From IMG/VR virus record IMGVR_UViG_3300021335_000018, positions 1 through 60,403 of that record: 60,403 nt of DNA, one strand, 5' to 3'. The stretch is from a virus. The position numbers and the translations under genes were made by a program. The notes under the pieces are model-generated. The model had not been told where the DNA came from and searched no databases. It was given only the letters and a program-made list of their open reading frames with translations. Shown here one piece after another: positions 1-8,472 of the stretch (position 1 is the stretch's first letter; every line of letters begins with the position of its first letter).

Positions 1-675
1 AAGGTATTCCCACGTATTACGGTAATTTAAAACATGTCTTGTATGATCTACTACCTGCGCTAAAGGATAATCGTTTCCATCAGGGTCCATTCTATCACCG
101 AAAAACCAGGTAGTATCTTCTTCATCAAAATCTACAATAATTTGGCTTTTATCAGCACCCTTTGGAGCAATATCAATTCCTGTATCACCTCCGGGTCTAG
201 CATCTAAGTCGGGAAATGTTTTATTAAAATTACGGGCAATGATATCCCGTTCATTGTTTGCAGTATCCCATACTACATATTCGGCACGTTCTTCCATATT
301 AGCTTTACGCCCTACAATACTAAAGTTTACCATTCCGGTTCTATGTTCAAAATGTAATCCAGTGCGTTTAGCAAATTTACTTTCACTCAAACACTCAGCT
401 AAAAAGCTATGAGCATCTTCAGGTAATTGCCACTGATTTTTTCTGATATTTTTATCACCTTGCCAAACATCATTGCCTGAACAATTATACACTGTCTTAG
501 CAAGATTATAAGTATCTTTTCCTAGTTGTTCAACTGTTTTAGGTTTATCACTTCCTGTCACTAAGTAAACATAATTATGTCTACAGAATACATTAAAAAA
601 TTGCTTAAAATTAGAATCAATCGGACACCGGCTCGGCGTTAGTGTTCCGTCTACATCAAAAATAAATTTATTCAC
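1..675 (-). CDS. Phosphomannomutase-like HAD phosphatase (3' end cut by window)
   Basis: The reading frame runs off the window edge and covers about 225 codons, close to the ~245 aa of eukaryotic-type phosphomannomutases. HAD motif I is near the N-terminus (FIFDVDGTLTPSR), followed by VTGSDK and then GGDTGIDIAPKGADKS and FFGDRMDPDGNDYPLA, the signature loops of that family. Enzymes of this type interconvert mannose-6-P and mannose-1-P in the cytoplasm, feeding GDP-sugars. The start is a GTG preceded by AAGGAG at 7 nt spacing and overlaps the upstream gene by 8 bases. A related HAD phosphatase with another substrate remains possible. The neighbour is a nucleotidyltransferase, which fits a sugar-nucleotide role. 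Confidence 0.75.
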   Translation of the reverse strand, partial: MNKFIFDVDGTLTPSRCPIDSNFKQFFNVFCRHNYVYLVTGSDKPKTVEQLGKDTYNLAKTVYNCSGNDVWQGDKNIRKNQWQLPEDAHSFLAECLSESKFAKRTGLHFEHRTGMVNFSIVGRKANMEERAEYVVWDTANNERDIIARNFNKTFPDLDARPGGDTGIDIAPKGADKSQIIVDFDEEDTTWFFGDRMDPDGNDYPLAQVVDHTRHVLNYRNTWEYL

Positions 676-1072
676 AGACTCTTCTCCTTAGATCGCTAGA
701 ACTAAATCTATGATCTCTTTTATTGAAATGTAATTCAATGTCTCTTTTACGACAAATATCTTTACCAGTAAAGTCCTTATCTCTATACTCCTCACCTAAT
801 ATACGTACATCAATAGGATACATACTAAGAATATCTTCTAGGTCTTGTTCAGTGCCATAAGGTACAATTTCATCTACATACTCAACGCCCTTTAGTTGTG
901 TATAGCGTTCTACTATTGTTTGTACAGGAGCGTTCTTTTCTGCTCTATCTATACTTGGATCAACTTGTAATCCGCATATTAGATAATCACATTGTTCTTT
1001 TGCTTCACGTAACATAATGATATGTCCTGCGTGTAACAAATCAAATGTTGAACAAGTAAATCCTACTTTCAT
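668..1072 (-). CDS. Cytidylyltransferase-like nucleotidyltransferase
   Basis: 134 aa, the length of glycerol-3-phosphate cytidylyltransferases (TagD type). The N-terminal strand-loop GFTCSTFDLLHAGHIIML contains the HxGH nucleotide-binding motif, and ILGEEYRDKDFTGK and the late SSSDLRRR match the conserved end of the family, where ISTT/SSSDLR contacts the triphosphate. Family members transfer CMP or another nucleotide to a phosphorylated alcohol or sugar. The gene overlaps its downstream neighbour (phosphomannomutase-like) and its upstream neighbour by a few bases, so the three are probably co-translated. The actual substrate cannot be read from sequence. Confidence 0.8.
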   Translation of the reverse strand: MKVGFTCSTFDLLHAGHIIMLREAKEQCDYLICGLQVDPSIDRAEKNAPVQTIVERYTQLKGVEYVDEIVPYGTEQDLEDILSMYPIDVRILGEEYRDKDFTGKDICRKRDIELHFNKRDHRFSSSDLRRRVCE

Positions 1073-1317
1073 TTTTCGTCCTCGGGTAGTTTAATAACAT
1101 TGTTTTCGTTAGCAAGCATTTGTTCTTTAATATCGTACACTTGTTCATTTTTAATCATACTAATAATTGTATTTGTAAGATCAACTTCTCTTCTAAGCCA
1201 TCCTATTTTACGTTGTAGCTCGTCTAGTTCTTTCAAATAAAATTCTAGTTCTTGCTCTTTGCGTAACTTTTGTTCTATAAAATCGCTAATTAAGATAAGT
1301 TTTTGCTCTTCACTCAT
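1069..1317 (-). CDS. Small coiled-coil protein, unknown
   Basis: 82 aa, unrecognised. Heptad-like Leu/Ile spacing and many Lys/Glu residues from about residue 10 to 60 predict a helical coiled coil. It begins MSEEQ, like the tiny ORF immediately upstream, and its ATG overlaps the TGA of that ORF (ATGA), while its own end overlaps the next gene by 4 bases. It is therefore part of a tightly coupled operon with the nucleotidyltransferase. Confidence 0.6.
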   Translation of the reverse strand: MSEEQKLILISDFIEQKLRKEQELEFYLKELDELQRKIGWLRREVDLTNTIISMIKNEQVYDIKEQMLANENNVIKLPEDEK

Positions 1318-1442
1318 ATTTGACCTTTTAACACTTTCGCTATTGTATCAATAATATAGTTTTCAAATTCTGTAGGAATCCAGTTTTCTTCAGGAATTAA
1401 ACTATCGAATACTTCCCACATGGCATCTTGTTCTTCGCTCAT
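1314..1442 (-). CDS. Small acidic ORF, unknown (42 aa)
   Basis: A 42-codon frame starting MSEEQDAMWEVFDSLIPEEN and ending KGQI, acidic and aromatic-rich. It fills the whole gap between DNA polymerase and the coiled-coil gene, and its stop overlaps the next start as ATGA, which supports it being translated. The MSEEQ start is shared with the downstream gene. Function unknown. Confidence 0.5.
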   Translation of the reverse strand: MSEEQDAMWEVFDSLIPEENWIPTEFENYIIDTIAKVLKGQI

Positions 1443-1446
1443 TTTA

Positions 1447-4119
1447 TTAATCTCCAAAGTCAAACAAACTGTTAAATGTAGTATGCTGTTTTGTATCTTC
1501 TAGAGGATAGTCAAGCACACCAATCAAATTATCTAGTTTATTGTCAATAATTGTTTCAGCCATTGCTGCATCATCAAATGGCAATTCTTTGAACCATTCT
1601 GGCAAACGTAATTCATCTGTAGGATACGCAACACTTGTATAACCTAGCGGATTAGGTTTGAGCTTGCAAACAATAACTTTCATACCATCTACAATCTCTT
1701 GTGAATACTTGTCGCTATTCATACGTTTGAGCGTATTCCAGTTGATGCTTGCTCTTACGTGCCCTGGCATATTAGCCTTGCCTTGCTTTTGTTCTAGTCT
1801 TTGGTAATGACCAATCTTGTTTGCACGTTTAGGCGAACCTTTCTCCCAGCCCGGCATCTCTTGGAACTCTTTACGGAATTTCGTAATGCGTTCTAGTACG
1901 TCTGCTTGCGGAACATCTGTAAGCACCATTAATAATAGTTCTTTTAAGAAGTCTTGCATAAACACAGGTGTGTCTGATCTACGCAAGTCTAAGCCCATTG
2001 CTTTTACTTTCCCAGGCTTTCCGTCTACATCTGTTCTAAAGCCTTCGTTATCAATTACTAAGGCCGCATAGCGTTTCTTAGTAATATACAAACCTGACTG
2101 TGCAACAATTTCTCTACCTGCTGCAATAACATCTGAACGTGTCTTTGGACAATGAAATGCTCGTGCCATAAATTCAGGAAATGTTGTGTTTGCTTGCTCG
2201 CAAACTTGATCCATTAACGTGATACATTTTTCTTTAGACCATTCGAGATTGCCGCTTTCTACATCATCTTTTAGAATAGGCCAGGCGCTGAAATAACAAG
2301 AATCTGTATCACCATAGATCATTGCTTTGCCTACGTGATCGTATTCGCCTGTAATAGTTTTGTTTACTTCGGCACTCATATGCTTCACAATAGTACGCCC
2401 CGAAAGCGTAGTTGACTGTCCTATACGTTTGTCAAAAAATCTACAGCCAGGATTAAGAATGGCCCCATAAAGAGAGTTAAGATTAATTTTTTTAACAAGT
2501 TGTCTTTTGTCCCAATATTCAATTTCTGCTTTGTTTTCTGCATCCTTGGCTTTCTTAAGCATCTTTTGCATGTCTTTACGCTCTGCATACCAACGCTTTA
2601 GGATACCAGGAATAACGCCTTCAAATTCTGTAGTAAAAATAGTACCATTAGAACTTAACATCCAAGGCATTTGACTATCGAAAATTAACTGATAAATCTC
2701 CGCACCCGATAGTACATCCGACCTACCATCCTCCCAATCAATTGTAAGCGCAATATCTTTACGCTGGTCCATAACTGCTTCGTATTCTTCTGTTGCAAAA
2801 CGTCCTTCCCAACTACCTGCAAATGATTTTTTCTTTAGAGTCATATCTTCATGTACACGAGCATCTGAAATCTCAGGACGTATTTGTCCTACAATGGTTT
2901 CAGGCGCCATATTCAACGCTCGAATCACACTCGGATACAGTGAGTTCAAGTCCATTGAAGCAATCCATTTGTGCAATCCTTTTTTAGGAAACGCAACATA
3001 CGCACCTGCGGCTTGTGTGTTTTCTGTATCATCACGCTTAGGGCGATTAGGAACACGTAAATCTCTATTGTGTGCTTCGTTAATAATTCCTTGTTCTGTA
3101 ACTGCAACGGCACCCATAGTGGTTTGTAGCAACACAGTATTTTCGTGTGCAATGCTGTTACTAAGATCAATGAATCTTAGTTTTTTGTCCAGCTTGTCCA
3201 GTAGTGCGGTATCTTGTATGTTGTATTCGATGAACTTTCTAAAGTCATTGTTATACAACTGATCCAAAGTGCCTTCATAAGGGACTTTGTTTTCACCAAC
3301 TTCGATTTCACCGATAGCGTCAAGTCTATAAGTATGTCTTTCTTCATATGTGTATTTACGATATAATTCCAAACTATCTAAATGCACTCTGCCTATTAGG
3401 TCAAAGGTAACAGCTGATTTTCCGTATTTTTCATATTCACGTTTTTTAGGCAATTGACCCCATAAACAAAACCGTCTTGTGTCGTCTTTGCTTAGTACAC
3501 GACTAGTTCTATTAACAGTGTATGGAATATCATAACCTTCACTATTCCAACCTGACAAAATATCAGCATCTTCAATTAGTGTTAAGAACGTGTCAATCAT
3601 ATCACCTTCACGTTCAAACAGCATTACGTTGTCTATGCCTTCAAGTTCTGCTTTTGCTTGTTCCATAGTAAGCGTCTTAGGTGGAACAGCCAAGCACACC
3701 ATTGTCTCTAACCATTGTAAGTATACAGATATAGACGTAATGGGCATAAACGGATCTGCTGGATCAGCGAAGCCGCGCTCTGGATCAAAGTCTGTCTCAA
3801 TATCGAAGAACGCAATGTTTAGTTTAGGTGCATCTTGGTTGAGATAATGCTCACTTAAACATTGAAAGATTGGATTGATATCGCTTTCAAACAAATTTTT
3901 GCTTTTGTTAATAGCTACTTCTTTGCGAAAGTCTTTTGTATTTTTGCAAACAATACGTGTAAGAGGATCGCCGTATACACTTTTGTATTTGCCTTTTGGG
4001 TCTTCGTAGTAAAAAGTATACTTTGCAGGATATTCGGTGTATTTTCTTTTACCATCTCTGCGTTCTACAACACGGATAATATCCTGATCGCGATCGAACA
4101 TCGCGTCTACATATGGCAT
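1447..4119 (-). CDS. 43: Family B DNA polymerase (T4 gp43-like)
   Basis: 890 aa, the expected length for T4-type replicative polymerases. The 3'-5' exonuclease Exo I motif is FFDIETDFD at about residues 104-112. Polymerase motif A is SMDLNSLYPS (about 388-397), motif B KKINLNSLYG (543-552) and motif C YGDTDS (602-607). It copies the phage genome with proofreading and should work with the clamp-loader subunit encoded at 26141-27055. The start is an ATG with GAGGAG at 8 nt spacing. A small hairpin abuts this ribosome-binding site, and an AATAAATA box lies about 75 nt upstream at 4191-4200. No intein or split is visible. Confidence 0.97.
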   Translation of the reverse strand: MPYVDAMFDRDQDIIRVVERRDGKRKYTEYPAKYTFYYEDPKGKYKSVYGDPLTRIVCKNTKDFRKEVAINKSKNLFESDINPIFQCLSEHYLNQDAPKLNIAFFDIETDFDPERGFADPADPFMPITSISVYLQWLETMVCLAVPPKTLTMEQAKAELEGIDNVMLFEREGDMIDTFLTLIEDADILSGWNSEGYDIPYTVNRTSRVLSKDDTRRFCLWGQLPKKREYEKYGKSAVTFDLIGRVHLDSLELYRKYTYEERHTYRLDAIGEIEVGENKVPYEGTLDQLYNNDFRKFIEYNIQDTALLDKLDKKLRFIDLSNSIAHENTVLLQTTMGAVAVTEQGIINEAHNRDLRVPNRPKRDDTENTQAAGAYVAFPKKGLHKWIASMDLNSLYPSVIRALNMAPETIVGQIRPEISDARVHEDMTLKKKSFAGSWEGRFATEEYEAVMDQRKDIALTIDWEDGRSDVLSGAEIYQLIFDSQMPWMLSSNGTIFTTEFEGVIPGILKRWYAERKDMQKMLKKAKDAENKAEIEYWDKRQLVKKINLNSLYGAILNPGCRFFDKRIGQSTTLSGRTIVKHMSAEVNKTITGEYDHVGKAMIYGDTDSCYFSAWPILKDDVESGNLEWSKEKCITLMDQVCEQANTTFPEFMARAFHCPKTRSDVIAAGREIVAQSGLYITKKRYAALVIDNEGFRTDVDGKPGKVKAMGLDLRRSDTPVFMQDFLKELLLMVLTDVPQADVLERITKFRKEFQEMPGWEKGSPKRANKIGHYQRLEQKQGKANMPGHVRASINWNTLKRMNSDKYSQEIVDGMKVIVCKLKPNPLGYTSVAYPTDELRLPEWFKELPFDDAAMAETIIDNKLDNLIGVLDYPLEDTKQHTTFNSLFDFGD

Positions 4120-4127
4120 ATAATTTT

Positions 4128-4149
4128 CTCCTCGTTGCTTGTGGCCAAC
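4128..4149 (-). promoter_or_regulatory. Hairpin adjoining the DNA polymerase ribosome-binding site
   Basis: The leader can fold GTTG-(GCCACAAG)-CAAC: four pairs with an eight-base loop, immediately followed by GAGGAG and, 8 nt later, the ATG. In T4, gp43 represses its own translation through a hairpin with an eight-base loop at the same place. The position and loop size match; the loop sequence does not, and four pairs is short, so this is suggestive only. Confidence 0.3.
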
Positions 4150-4198
4150 TTAACCTTCATACTTGCCTGGCTATTGCCATTAGCGTTATATCTATTTA

Positions 4199-4480
4199 TT
4201 ACCACCAACCGGCAGCTACTCCAAATCCGAACACATTAACACACGCAAAATATCCGGTTAGGAGCATAATCCAAGCTGCACCTCGTCTCCAACTTGCATA
4301 AACTTGTGTTATACTACCGACAAAAAATCCTGGGTATACTATAAGCATATTAGGATCGTCTGCACTGATAGCAAGTGTCATGCTTGCTGCTACAGTAAAT
4401 ATAAAACTTATAAGTTCAAATGCAAAAGCAGTCTTATCGCTACGGTAACTGTTCAGCCAAAAATCTTTAACTTTTTGCAT
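4199..4480 (-). CDS. Small inner-membrane protein, unknown
   Basis: 93 aa. After a polar N-terminus (MQKVKDFWLNSYRSDKTAF) there are three hydrophobic segments, around residues 20-40, 46-62 and 67-88, consistent with three membrane helices. It ends AAGWW. It sits between the DsbA-like gene and DNA polymerase, 2 bases from the former, so it is probably expressed from the same sigma70 promoter. No family recognised. Confidence 0.6.
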   Translation of the reverse strand: MQKVKDFWLNSYRSDKTAFAFELISFIFTVAASMTLAISADDPNMLIVYPGFFVGSITQVYASWRRGAAWIMLLTGYFACVNVFGFGVAAGWW

Positions 4481-4482
4481 AC

Positions 4483-4743
4483 TTATTTGTCATAACCTAA
4501 TAGAGTAACAATGGCTTCCAATTCGCCAAATTCATTGTTATGATTTTCCCAATCATGGTTTTTTGCAACTTTAATTGCTTTGTTAATTAAACTAGGTTTT
4601 ATGTCCATTTCTTCTGCAATGGCCTTAACTGTTTCTTTCAATCCCATTTGAAGGTCTTCAACTTCTTGAAGCACAGTTACTCCTTCTCTAACAAGTCTTT
4701 CTAATTTTGCCTTTTCTTCTGGTCCGTAAGAACGTCCGCTCAT
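4483..4743 (-). CDS. dsbA: DsbA-like double-stranded DNA-binding protein
   Basis: 86 aa, similar in size and plan to T4 DsbA, a small helical protein that binds double-stranded DNA near late promoters. It has a charged helical N-terminus, then AIAEEMDIKPSLINKAIKVA, a helix-turn-helix-like segment at about residues 43-62, then an acidic end. In T4-like marine phages a protein of this shape is commonly placed among regulators. The ATG follows AGGAGAATCAC, and a near-perfect sigma70 promoter lies just upstream. The assignment rests on size, helix pattern and context rather than a diagnostic motif. Confidence 0.55.
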   Translation of the reverse strand: MSGRSYGPEEKAKLERLVREGVTVLQEVEDLQMGLKETVKAIAEEMDIKPSLINKAIKVAKNHDWENHNNEFGELEAIVTLLGYDK

Positions 4744-4767
4744 GTGATTCTCCTATTAATTTAATTA

Positions 4768-4796
4768 ATTATATATTATTGTGATGAAAATGTCAA
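4768..4796 (-). promoter_or_regulatory. Consensus sigma70 promoter for the DsbA-like gene
   Basis: TTGACA (4796-4791), a 17-nt spacer and TATAAT (4773-4768): both hexamers are perfect. Transcription would begin near 4761 and reach the ATG at 4743. Confidence 0.85.
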
Positions 4797-4809
4797 CCTA
4801 AAATTTAGG

Positions 4810-5547
4810 TTATTTGAAAGGCTTCTCGCCGACTTCTTGCTTGTAAATATCTATACAAGTGTCAAGCCAGGCAGCAAATATATTTTGAACTCTTTGTGTT
4901 CTAATAAGTCCATCATCTGCTAGGTCTTTTTTGATTGTATCGTTATATTTAATAAACAATCGTTGTAGAATGTTTACTTTTTCGTTCCCATCTTTGTCAG
5001 TTCCTGGGAGCTTCCAAAATTCTGCAAATTTTGGAGTAGCACGTTTATTAAATTCTGCAATAAGTGCTTTATAGTATGCACGAGCTTCGTCTGCGTTTAG
5101 ATCTATTTTTTCAGGCACAGGCACCCATGTTGCTATCATACTTAATGTTCCGGTCTTATCTACCTTAGTAGTAACAGGATCTTCTCCTGCTTGTGGTTTT
5201 TTGATATTTGATTTTTTTGCTCTATGCGGTGCTAGTATGTCATAAATTTTTTGCCAATCTAAATTTGGGCCTGCTACACCTGTTTGTATTCCATAAAGTT
5301 GTGCATCAGATGACCAATCTGCAGGACTAACATTACGAGAATTTTGCCCTAAAAGATCATTTAAATCTTGCAATGCGCCATATTTTCGTTCGTCAGTTTT
5401 ACCTTTTAAAAAGTCAGCCGCTAGAAAAGTAAAAATATTAAACCATTCTTGCTGAGTAAATGCTTTCTTTAATGCTTCAGCAGTGTCAATTGAATCTGCT
5501 TCGCCTAGCATCTCTGGCTGTTCATATATGATATCAAAAACGTTCAT
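4810..5547 (-). CDS. Unknown protein, probable virion or assembly protein
   Basis: 245 aa with no recognised domain. It is mostly helical and mixed charge, with several Trp residues (QQEWFNIF, PADWSSDAQ, AEFWKLPG). It overlaps its upstream neighbour by one base (start/stop) and is the last gene of the 14-5 kb block, whose members look like virion or assembly proteins. The N-terminus MNVFDIIYEQPEM resembles the short helical starts of the neighbouring genes (MNIFEITELLEK, MKIYELGEG), perhaps a shared targeting or scaffolding tag. Function not assigned. Confidence 0.6.
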   Translation of the reverse strand: MNVFDIIYEQPEMLGEADSIDTAEALKKAFTQQEWFNIFTFLAADFLKGKTDERKYGALQDLNDLLGQNSRNVSPADWSSDAQLYGIQTGVAGPNLDWQKIYDILAPHRAKKSNIKKPQAGEDPVTTKVDKTGTLSMIATWVPVPEKIDLNADEARAYYKALIAEFNKRATPKFAEFWKLPGTDKDGNEKVNILQRLFIKYNDTIKKDLADDGLIRTQRVQNIFAAWLDTCIDIYKQEVGEKPFK

Positions 5548-6215
5548 TAAAAATCTGCCGCTTGATTTGCTGCAATATTGTCAAGTGCGTTTGTGCCCAT
5601 TCCTGGCTTAACCATTCCTGAAGTTCTAGTGTTAGACCCTGCACTAGTAACCTTTGCTGCTGGTACGTTTGCCTTGCCTATTGGTGCTTGTGATCTTAGT
5701 GCTTGCGTAATAAGTTCAAGCGAATTTATTTTAAAATTTTTGTCATCACCACCTAAGTATTTTTTATTAATATACCCATAGGCTGCTTCGCGAACTCTTA
5801 AATCAATTGTTCCTTTTAAAGCTCTACGTTTGGCCGAACTTGGTTTGTAGTCTTTTGCTGCTGCGGTAAATAATTGCGCACCTGCTTTTCTAGTCATGTT
5901 ATAAATTTTTGAATGAATCTGTTGTGGATCAGCACCGCGCTTTCCTAATTCTGCGTCAATGTCTCGGCTTAATTTTGATTTACCCGATCTTACTGCCTCA
6001 ACAGCGTTTTTGACAAACTGTCGCATATTTGCAGCCTTATTTCCTGCTACAAGATCACCGTCTTTACCATCAAGTTTTCCTGTAACATCTCCGCCTGTTT
6101 TTTCGGGTGCACCTGCTGTGCTAAATGATGCATATGCTTTTAGTGCAGCCTTAATCTTTGCTAGATCTTTTGGACTTACTTTTTCTAATAGTTCTGTAAT
6201 TTCAAATATATTCAT
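5547..6215 (-). CDS. Unknown protein carrying the KLDGKDGDL motif
   Basis: 222 aa, basic, rich in Ala, Lys and Gly. Near residues 45-55 it contains GKLDGKDGDL, a motif that occurs twice more, with a third variant, in the neighbouring 748-aa protein. The middle is helical and Arg/Lys-rich (SRDIDAELGKRGADPQQIHS, KAGAQLFTAAAKDY), and the C-terminus is Gly/Ala/Asn-rich. N-terminus MNIFEITELLEK. Part of the putative virion block; function unknown. Confidence 0.6.
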   Translation of the reverse strand: MNIFEITELLEKVSPKDLAKIKAALKAYASFSTAGAPEKTGGDVTGKLDGKDGDLVAGNKAANMRQFVKNAVEAVRSGKSKLSRDIDAELGKRGADPQQIHSKIYNMTRKAGAQLFTAAAKDYKPSSAKRRALKGTIDLRVREAAYGYINKKYLGGDDKNFKINSLELITQALRSQAPIGKANVPAAKVTSAGSNTRTSGMVKPGMGTNALDNIAANQAADF

Positions 6216-6224
6216 TGTACTTCC

Positions 6225-8471
6225 TTAAAAGTCTGATACTGGTAGTCCAGTATCAGCGGGCGTAGGCGTTCCTACAGGTTTTTTATTTGCTGCACCAATA
6301 ATTTCCTTGAAAAGTCTTTGTTCTTCCGCACTCAGTTGTGGCAGAATTTCATCTGCAAATTCTGCAAACTGTTTTACTACCTTCGCCGCTTCATCTTGTG
6401 TCTTAAATACTGGTGCTTTACCAGTTGAAAGATCTCCTTTTTTAACATCTAACTTGCTTGAAGGCTCGTCTGTTGTTTTATTTGTTGGTTCGGTTGTTGT
6501 TTTATCTGTGTCTGAAGCAGTGCTAGATCCGCCGTTGAGTCTTGTAGCTTCTGCTTCTGCTTCTGCTTTTTCTTTTTTACCGAATTGCGCTACAGTATTT
6601 CCGTTTGCATCTTTAACATCGTAACCAAACAATCTGTTGTTACCTTGTCCTCCTTTGCGAGGAACTACAGTAAATTTAGTTGTTTTATCTGTTGGTTCGG
6701 TTGTTGTTTTATTTGTTGGTTCGGTTGTTGTTTTATTTGTTGGTTCGGTTGTTGTTTTATTTGTTGGTTCGGTTGTTGTTTTATTAGTTGCTTTGTATTC
6801 TTCTTCCGATGGAAGATTAGTAGGACCAGAGCCTCTACCACTACTTACTTCGTTACCATCTTTGTCGAAAGTCTTGTAACTTTTTCCTTGGCCGCTGCCT
6901 GTAACTGTTTTATAAACAGCATCCGTTGGTTCAACTGCAGATCCTGAACTCATATCACCATCTTTACCGTCTAACTTACCTGTTAGTTCTCCGCCACTTG
7001 TTGTATCCCCGCTAGTGCTTAGGTCACCATCCTTACCGTCGAGTTTATCTGACGGTTTGCCTGCTGCTACATCTTTTGTTGCTTCTTTTGCTTTTTCAAC
7101 AGCAGCCATATATCTGTCTAAACTTACTTTAGGCATTGCCGCAGCAAATTCTGCGTCATTTAGTAAACTGTCGTATTTGTCTAGTATGCTTTTAAGTTCT
7201 TCTTTTTCTGCATCACTTAGTGCTTCGTCTAGTCTACGTAGTGTTTCTAAAATACTAGACATTGAACTCATATCAGTGCTTTCTTTTGCACCAATTTTTC
7301 CTACTAATGTTTCTAGTCTATCCATGTCTTTGCGGAACTGTACAAAGTCTGTACCACCTTTAAACATGAAACTTCTTAGTTTGATAATTTGTCCAATAGT
7401 CTCTGGACCAGCATCTCCATCAACTGCTGCACCAAAGTATTTTTGGAATGCTTTTACGCCTTTGATCGTTGCACGACCGTATTTGCCATCTACTGTTCCT
7501 GTATCAAAACCTAGATCATTTAGATATTGTTGTAGTTCTTTGATAGCTTCTACTTCTTCGGGATCGTTTGCAAGTCCACCTTTATCTGATTTTGCAAACT
7601 TAGCTAAACTACCGCTTACTACTTTAGCTGCCTTTTTAGGTTCTGGAGTAGAATTATCTTTTGAGTCGGCATCTAACTCGTCACTAGTTTGTGGAGCATC
7701 TTTTTCACCTGGATCGCCATCAGTTGGAGTAACCTTCACTGGTTCTTTTTCACCTTGTGAGCTTGCTCTTTGCTGCCTAATACCTGCTACTGCATCTGTC
7801 ACTCTAGGAATTTGTGCATTGATCATTCTCCGATTGACATTTGAGAGGTTGGGATTTCTTACTAACAATTTTAAATCAGCGACTATTCCCATTAATTCGT
7901 TTTGTTCATCTGAAGTAAGTTTTCTTTCATTCAAGATACCGGAGTTTCTCAGTATGTTTGCTGATTCTTCTAAAGCATCTAGTAGTTGGATCAGTCTTTT
8001 AATACGTTTTGTAGCTTCTTTATCAGCAGTTGCTTTGTCAGCATTTCTCAAAAATTGGTTAGGACTATCTGCTTTTTTTGCACTTACTTGTGTAGACTTA
8101 GTTAAACCATTGTCTTTAGGAGTGTCTGCATCTTTTTGTGGTTCTTTTTTTGCTTGCATGTCAGCAAACGTAACACCTTTTGGATATTCTTTTAGTTTGC
8201 CATTGATAATTTCACCGTCTACACTAGCAGGATTCCAAGCTGCTCTGTTATTAACATTGCCAGTCCATCTTGCAATTTTTCTTTTTCCTGACTCATTATC
8301 AGTTGTCATATGGAAAAATTTGCCTTTATAGAACATTAATTTGGTGTGCGCATTTTTTTTACCAAGAAGACCACTTGCATTACTTAGGTGAAAATGCGTA
8401 GGCTTAAACTTTGTCGGAGTTTTTGCTTCTCTAAGTTTTTCAGTATCAGCTAAAACAGTCTTGAAATCCAT
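6225..8471 (-). CDS. Large repeat-rich protein with a peptidoglycan-binding domain
   Basis: 748 aa. Residues 1-110 form a compact N-terminal part with Trp/Phe-rich strands. A PG_binding_1-type module lies near residues 305-365 (IKELQQYLNDLGFDTGTVDG, then KYGRATIKGVKAFQKYFG and DGDAGPETIG). KLDGKDGDL occurs twice near 480-510. A run of about 4.5 TEPTNKTT repeats lies around 560-600, and an ALSDAEKEELKSIL segment is shared with the 987-aa protein downstream. Such modules bind the cell wall, suggesting a virion protein that meets peptidoglycan during entry or assembly, but no hydrolase motif is visible. It shares LDADSKDN and TPEP linker pieces with the 987-aa protein, so the two are partly paralogous. 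Confidence 0.7.
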   Translation of the reverse strand: MDFKTVLADTEKLREAKTPTKFKPTHFHLSNASGLLGKKNAHTKLMFYKGKFFHMTTDNESGKRKIARWTGNVNNRAAWNPASVDGEIINGKLKEYPKGVTFADMQAKKEPQKDADTPKDNGLTKSTQVSAKKADSPNQFLRNADKATADKEATKRIKRLIQLLDALEESANILRNSGILNERKLTSDEQNELMGIVADLKLLVRNPNLSNVNRRMINAQIPRVTDAVAGIRQQRASSQGEKEPVKVTPTDGDPGEKDAPQTSDELDADSKDNSTPEPKKAAKVVSGSLAKFAKSDKGGLANDPEEVEAIKELQQYLNDLGFDTGTVDGKYGRATIKGVKAFQKYFGAAVDGDAGPETIGQIIKLRSFMFKGGTDFVQFRKDMDRLETLVGKIGAKESTDMSSMSSILETLRRLDEALSDAEKEELKSILDKYDSLLNDAEFAAAMPKVSLDRYMAAVEKAKEATKDVAAGKPSDKLDGKDGDLSTSGDTTSGGELTGKLDGKDGDMSSGSAVEPTDAVYKTVTGSGQGKSYKTFDKDGNEVSSGRGSGPTNLPSEEEYKATNKTTTEPTNKTTTEPTNKTTTEPTNKTTTEPTDKTTKFTVVPRKGGQGNNRLFGYDVKDANGNTVAQFGKKEKAEAEAEATRLNGGSSTASDTDKTTTEPTNKTTDEPSSKLDVKKGDLSTGKAPVFKTQDEAAKVVKQFAEFADEILPQLSAEEQRLFKEIIGAANKKPVGTPTPADTGLPVSDF
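6680..6787 (-). repeat. 24-bp tandem repeat encoding (TEPTNKTT)n
   Basis: About 4.5 near-identical copies of a 24-bp unit, read on the plus strand as GGTTCGGTTGTTGTTTTATT plus TGTT. It is in frame in the 748-aa gene and encodes Thr/Pro/Asn-rich linker. Copy number could change by slippage without breaking the frame. A lone degenerate copy lies near 6475-6505. Confidence 0.85.
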
Positions 8472-8472
8472 A

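Noticed and set aside
6680-6787. CRISPR array
   Set aside because: The 24-bp units are contiguous without unique spacers and are in frame as protein repeats.
7015-8331. 438-codon plus-strand open frame
   Set aside because: It lies antisense within the 748-aa gene, has Ser/Leu-rich low-complexity translation typical of a shadow frame, and no ribosome-binding site or family resemblance.
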